Below are positions 59,322 through 64,000 of a DNA stretch of 64,000 nt, piece after piece. The notes under the pieces were generated by a model. It was not told where the DNA came from, ran no database searches, and saw only the letters and a list, made by a program, of their open reading frames with translations. The position numbers and the translations under genes were made by a program. Location: the NCBI GenBank assembly GCA_022829145.1, contig CM040761.1, positions 5,276,053 to 5,340,052 of the forward strand. Direction: 5' to 3'. The first letter of the stretch is position 1. Each line of letters begins with the position of its first letter. The DNA comes from Albula goreensis. Lineage: Eukaryota; Chordata; Actinopteri; Albuliformes; Albulidae.

Positions 59322-62215
59322 GTGAGCTTGTTCATATCTGCTCTTTCCCAAATTGAAAGTAGATGTTGTAGCAACAAGCTTAGCTTAAAATGATTTGATA
59401 CAACAAATTAGCAGAAAATGGGGACAAGCCGAATAAAGAGTATCATTATATATCAACTTCATTCCTGCCTGGGGATGGTTCTTCAGACAGAGGTCCAAAT
59501 AATCTCCCTCATCCATGGGTTTGGCTACTTGCAAGCCTACTTTTCAGTTAAATGTAGGCTTCAAGGCAGAAAATAAAAAGAAAAAGAAAAAGAGAAGAAC
59601 AGCAGCGTGAGTGCCCCAGACCAGTAAATAATGTAAGATTACCAGTAGGATCTGACTGACAGCCTTCAGCCAGTCACAGGGTGACATGGACGTCCCATAG
59701 TGATGTTACATCTCAGTTCCTCCTTTCATACAGAGCCATGCTGCATTCCTCTTCCGAGTTTGGGCCCTTTCAGACAGAATGAGTAAAAATCCATTGATTT
59801 TCATTCCAATGCATTTATGCGGAATGCCACTGAACACAGTAGGGCCTGGATTTTCGATGTCTCTTTCAGCCATCCAAAAAAAGTAGAAAAGACAAGAACT
59901 TTTTGATGGATTGCAGCCTAATGTAGTGTATTGGTAGAGGCCGTCAACCAATCAGATGCTGCAAGGAAAGAAGTCCAATTTCTGCACCGGTGCCAAGAAC
60001 AAGAAACTCAGCGTGTTCCTACATATCACCGCCTCGCAGGCGCTCCGTGCAACAGCGTATAATTAGTTCAACTTTTCAACCCGCTTCAGCCTACATGAAC
60101 CTGGATGGAAAACGGAAATCTGTAGACTCCTGTCTCACAGGGAACCTGCTCCCCGCTGCTTGGGTTCATACAGGCATTTACTGGGAAACAAAGAGATGTA
60201 TTCACACAGACACAGGAGACTGTGATTACTCTCCTGGCTTAAGTAAATGGTGTTACCATATATCTAACCTGGATGTATCATTAACAGATGGCTTGGAGGG
60301 AAAGCTGTAGCAGGTACTGGTCCAGGATCAGTTTGCGTATTATGCTGTAGAAACATACTAACCTGTAAATATTGAATCTGGGAAATTTTTGCTCAACTTC
60401 TAATTGAAATTCTTAAATGGAATTGTGACATTCGATTCAACACCTCTGCAAGGCACAGAACAGAGGGACACAAGGGGATAGGCCAGTATTTATTTTGATT
60501 TTGTATGGGGTTAGCAGACGAGAGCCAGCACAGCACCAAAATAAACAACATTTCCCCAACTGCCCTTGTGGGATTCTGGCAAAAACAAATAATTACCTAA
60601 AACAACAAAGCCAGAATAAAAGAGTGCTTTTCAGCATAACTTTAAAGGATTTATTTCTTCATTTTACCAGTCTCATGCGAAGCAGTTCACTTTTTCTCTT
60701 TAATTCAGGACATGATTCTCATTTTAAAATTATCACTGGCTTGGATAACATTTTTAATCACATTAGTAACACTGTGAGGCATATTTATTTTTCTTTTTCA
60801 CGATGGCACAACAGTACTCTTTCATACACCAGTGATCAAAGCTAATCATTTGGATAGGCTACCATTCATAAATTTGCAGTCATCACATTCTAATTGCATC
60901 ACTCTTACCAAAAGAACATCTGATATAAAATCCAGTTCACATTCCAAAGGTAACTGACAGTAGAAGCCATTAACTCATTCTTAGTTTCTTTCTCCTCCTC
61001 CATTTTATTGTATAAGTCAGGCCAGCAGTGATGCGCAAACTGATTCCAACAGTATGCACACACCTATATACTGTATGTCTCCTAAAGAAAGACAACTAAA
61101 TGATAGCAACAAGCTACACTAATAACATTTGGCCTCTCAGGTTTGTAACTTAATGAGCATTTGGTTTTCACAAGTATGATGTGTGAGGATAAGAAATTAT
61201 CCTTTATTATTTCCCTTTTGAGCATCCTGTCAGCTGGTTACATTTTATATTGATAAATAAAATAATATTACCTCATTAAAGCTAGCCAGGCAGCTAATGG
61301 TACATAAAGAGGCACATAAACATCAGATGACTTGAATTAAACGCCTCATTGGACGGTGACAGACCAGTAACTTGAATTAGTTTTGCATATTACATGAAGC
61401 CATGGATCCAGTCCTGAGCCCTTTTCTGTCAGTCTTAGAGACTGAAAGGTATGTTTGTGGAGTTCCTAATTTCTTTCCCAACCCAATATGATTTTGTAGT
61501 TTTTCCCTAAATTACAGCAAGCATTCTTATGTCTACAAAATGGACAGTGATGAATTCTTACGTTATTTCAGTTTTTTTATTAATCCATGTGTGATCACCC
61601 ACTAATTATTTTTATAGTAACTCACCACTGTTTTTTTTGTCTCTTTTATAGTAAGTCACCATTGATACAGACTCTGGCAGAAAAAGATAATGGAAAAAAC
61701 ATGGATGAAAACAGACAGTCACTGTCAGAATCTGCTTGTTGTTTGGCGTTATTTCCAAAAGTAGAATGCTGACAGCCTAAAATAAATACATCTATGTTAT
61801 ATTCACCTGACCATCTTATGACTGTAATTACCCAGAGTTTGTGACTGTGATTCTGGCACTGTTTAAAAAGATGACTGTGATAAATATTACAGTGGAAAGA
61901 ACAATTGTGAGCTTTACATATCAATTTAAGTGGTAATACATTGATTTGTGGCTTGTCAGCACCCTTTCAAAGAAGGAACACACTTTCAGGAGAAAGACAT
62001 GTGAATTATCGTAGCCTGCCAAAGGGCCAAGAGCTGGGCTGCTAGACATTGGAATCATAGCTCGGTTTCCGCTGGTTGAATCGTGCATGCTCCATAAGTC
62101 ACCTGAGTCTGTGTTTTTATGCTGCTGTTAGTCATGTAAGGGGCTATACAAAATAATAAAACTATATAAAGGTTTACTACATGATAAGTAACTGGGCTCA
62201 TTTTGCTATCTGAAC
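59322..62215. other. AT-rich non-coding region
   Basis: A-rich (GAAAAA)n-like tract at 59568-59596. No exon or transposon recognised. Confidence 0.5.
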
Positions 62216-62219
62216 CGTT

Positions 62220-62473
62220 TCACTGGAATACTGTTAAACAAGCTTTGAACTGTCTCTCTTGAGATACTGGACAGTTTTCAGGAAGAGACACCACCAGTTT
62301 TTTTAGATAAAGGGAGCAGGGAAACACCAATGTGGAACTTCCCATACAGTCTGAATGGTGTTTAGATCTGGTGACTGGGGAGGCCATGCAAGGCATTTGA
62401 CTTAATTCCGGTGCTAATGAAACCACTCATGAATCCACTCAGCTGTGTGTGCGTGTGTGTGTGTGTGTGTGTG

Positions 62474-62522
<49 letters not shown>

Positions 62523-62960
62523 CATCTTTATCTTGCAAACCAGGGAACATCTTGAGGAGGCAGTGTCTGCACGGAGTGCACAGAGTGCACCTGGTTTCCT
62601 AAAACAGCCTCATATTCCTTGGCTGTAATTCTACCATGCATAGCAATAATCAGGCCCAATTACTCCCCTGAGATAGCTGCCAATATCAGAACAGACCCAC
62701 CACCAGGTTTAACAGATGGAAACAGGCAAAATGGGTTGAAGACTTCATTGGCTTGCTCCAAACACAAACTCATCCAGATGTAGGAAAAAGAGTAAAAGAC
62801 AACTCATCCGACACAATCAATCTCCGCCAGTGCCTCCAGTTTTTGATTTTGTGCTCGGCACACCATTTCCAAATAGCATCCCTATCATAGACATCATCTG
62901 TGTCAAACTCCAATCAAATACCGGGTTTTGCAGTAAATTAGATTGAACTAGAAGTTTCCC
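62220..62960 (-). mobile_element. decayed Tc1/mariner transposon, copy B
   Basis: Minus-strand translation in mixed frames gives WMVCRAQNQKLEALAEIDCV, EVFNPFCLFPSVKPGGGSVL, GRITAKEYEAVLGNQVHSV, QDKDDN, and VKCLAWPPQSPDLNTIQTVW. These follow in order the Tc1 transposase pattern WCAEHKNW, PTVKHGGGSVMVW, GRITAREYVDRLGNQ, QDDNAPIHTA and LPWPAQSPDLN. Stops and frameshifts make it inactive. The right boundary is unclear. A long (TG)n array interrupts it. Confidence 0.8.
62444..62519. repeat. (TG)n microsatellite inside Tc1 copy B
   Basis: About 76 bp of TG units with two small interruptions (GCG near 62450, GTTG near 62473). On the minus strand it reads as alternating Thr-His directly after LQDKDDN of the transposase. 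Confidence 0.95.
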
Positions 62961-62969
62961 TGATAGCAC

Positions 62970-64000
62970 TTTCACTAAAGCTCCCGTTTCAAATGTGCCT
63001 GGCTTGTAGCGTTTGAGTTGATTGAATTGAATGAGAAAATTCTGTGCAAGGTTTAGCATGAATGCTGCTTCCTCTGACTTTACAGCAGTGCTTAATTTGT
63101 AAATCAGGAGGTGCTGAACTGCAAAGTGCACCTCAAAGAGAGGCCTCAAAAAGCCCAGATCACAAGAGACAAGTGTTCTCAGCACCATGGACAGCACCAC
63201 AGTGCTGAAACCAGTTGGTATAGTGGATTAGGGCTCTCAGCAGTGGAATAACTACCAGTTTGAATTCAACTTACTATAGATCATATTTACTGTAAATTTT
63301 CATTAAAAAAAAACATTAATGCAATTACAAGGGAATAAAATAAATGGAAGCATACAGTTGCTATTAAGTGAAGCACAATATAAATCAAATTCTTTCCTAC
63401 TACACCTTTGAGTTTTAATCTGTACTTGGTAATAATATATTATTATTATTATTATTATTATTTACTGAAGCAGACAGGCATGCAGAAAAATTACTTTTTA
63501 TTGTGAATAGTGCCCTACTTTCCCACAGACTGAGTAAAAAAGGGAGGAAAATTCCCATAGATGATGGTCCTTTTTACTGTGAAATATCAACACCAGCTAG
63601 GTCGGTCACATGGTTCTCCCAATTATAGAACGCGTGTGACAACCGCAGGGCGAAGATGGAAACTCTCTGCACCAATATAATAAATCAAAGACAGTTTGCT
63701 CTCAAGGTGAAATACCGGCAGTATTTAGGGAAGCCAGAAAGTCGGGAATTATACAATAGGAATTAGGACATGAAATATTAGTAGAGGACAAATATGTATT
63801 CTGCAGATGTCAGTAATTTTGTGGTTAAAATCTTTTAATCCACAGTCCTTAAAAGGTGTGTTTTTAAAAATGGTCAGTTTAGAGATGGCTGTTAAGCTTG
63901 TACATGAATTTGTCATGTTCAGAATTTCATCATTATATTTATGATGACAGATAATGCCCGTACAAAACTTCTGTATGTGCAGATGTGAAAACACATGAGA
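62970..64000. other. non-coding region to the window end
   Basis: (ATT)n microsatellite at 63438-63462. The 127-codon minus frame at 63200-62817 overlaps the Tc1 remnant at its left and is otherwise not recognisable. Confidence 0.5.
63438..63462. repeat. (ATT)n microsatellite
   Basis: About eight uninterrupted ATT units. Confidence 0.9.

Noticed and set aside
62817-63200. 127-codon minus-strand frame as a new gene
   Set aside because: Its left part lies over the Tc1 remnant in the wrong frame; the rest has no recognisable motif.
29160-64000. Exons of ZRANB3 or R3HDM1, the mammalian neighbours downstream of RAB3GAP1, and the miR-128 hairpin
   Set aside because: No SNF2 helicase, zinc-finger, HNH or R3H motif and no miR-128 seed hairpin could be seen on either strand; synteny cannot be claimed from this window.
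1-64000. Retroviral, LTR, Polinton or other capsid-bearing element, CRISPR array, tRNA or rRNA gene
   Set aside because: No recognisable parts of any of these were found by eye; only Tc1/mariner, hAT-like and SINE-like remnants are supported.

Overview
The window is vertebrate nuclear DNA, most probably from a ray-finned (teleost-grade) fish. It shows GT-AG introns, a gene that reads as vertebrate RAB3GAP1, decayed Tc1/mariner copies of fish type, fish-type SINE tails, many (AC)n microsatellites, and GC-rich exons in AT-rich non-coding DNA. The species cannot be named from sequence alone.

Region 1 (1-28.0 kb) holds one complete protein-coding gene on the + strand: rab3gap1, the catalytic subunit of the Rab3 GTPase-activating complex. 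I traced 24 constitutive coding exons from the ATG at 1105 to the TGA at 28000-28002. Every junction is GT-AG, every reading frame joins, and the total is 2,949 nt (982 codons plus stop). A 21-nt in-frame microexon at 26912-26932 would extend the protein to 989 residues. The arginine known to be essential for GAP activity in the human protein falls at about residue 727 in exon 19. The introns carry a Tc1-type transposon (8.2-9.4 kb), a 215-bp mariner-type MITE just upstream of exon 8, SINE-like and other interspersed repeats, CA-rich satellites, and a CpG-rich block inside intron 17.

Region 2 (28.0-29.1 kb) is the 3' UTR, with a plausible polyadenylation signal at 29100.

Region 3 (29.1-64 kb) has no recognisable gene. 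It is AT-rich, repeat-poor non-coding DNA with several stretches that look constrained (possible regulatory elements), two related Tc1-type fossils (38.6 and 62.2 kb), a hAT-like repeat (39.6 kb), a 130-bp tandem duplication (45.1 kb), SINE-like tails, and three weak exon-like signals (44.0-44.4 kb minus, 57.06 kb plus, 59.2 kb plus). It may be a regulatory desert, or the long introns of a neighbouring gene whose main exons lie outside the window.

I found no CRISPR array, phage, operon, rRNA or tRNA gene, or retroviral or Polinton element. The best candidates for a second look are the microexon, a (TG)n array that has grown inside the catalytic-motif codons of a Tc1 fossil, and the exon-like islands at 57 and 59 kb. 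I did not find a convincing new biological system.
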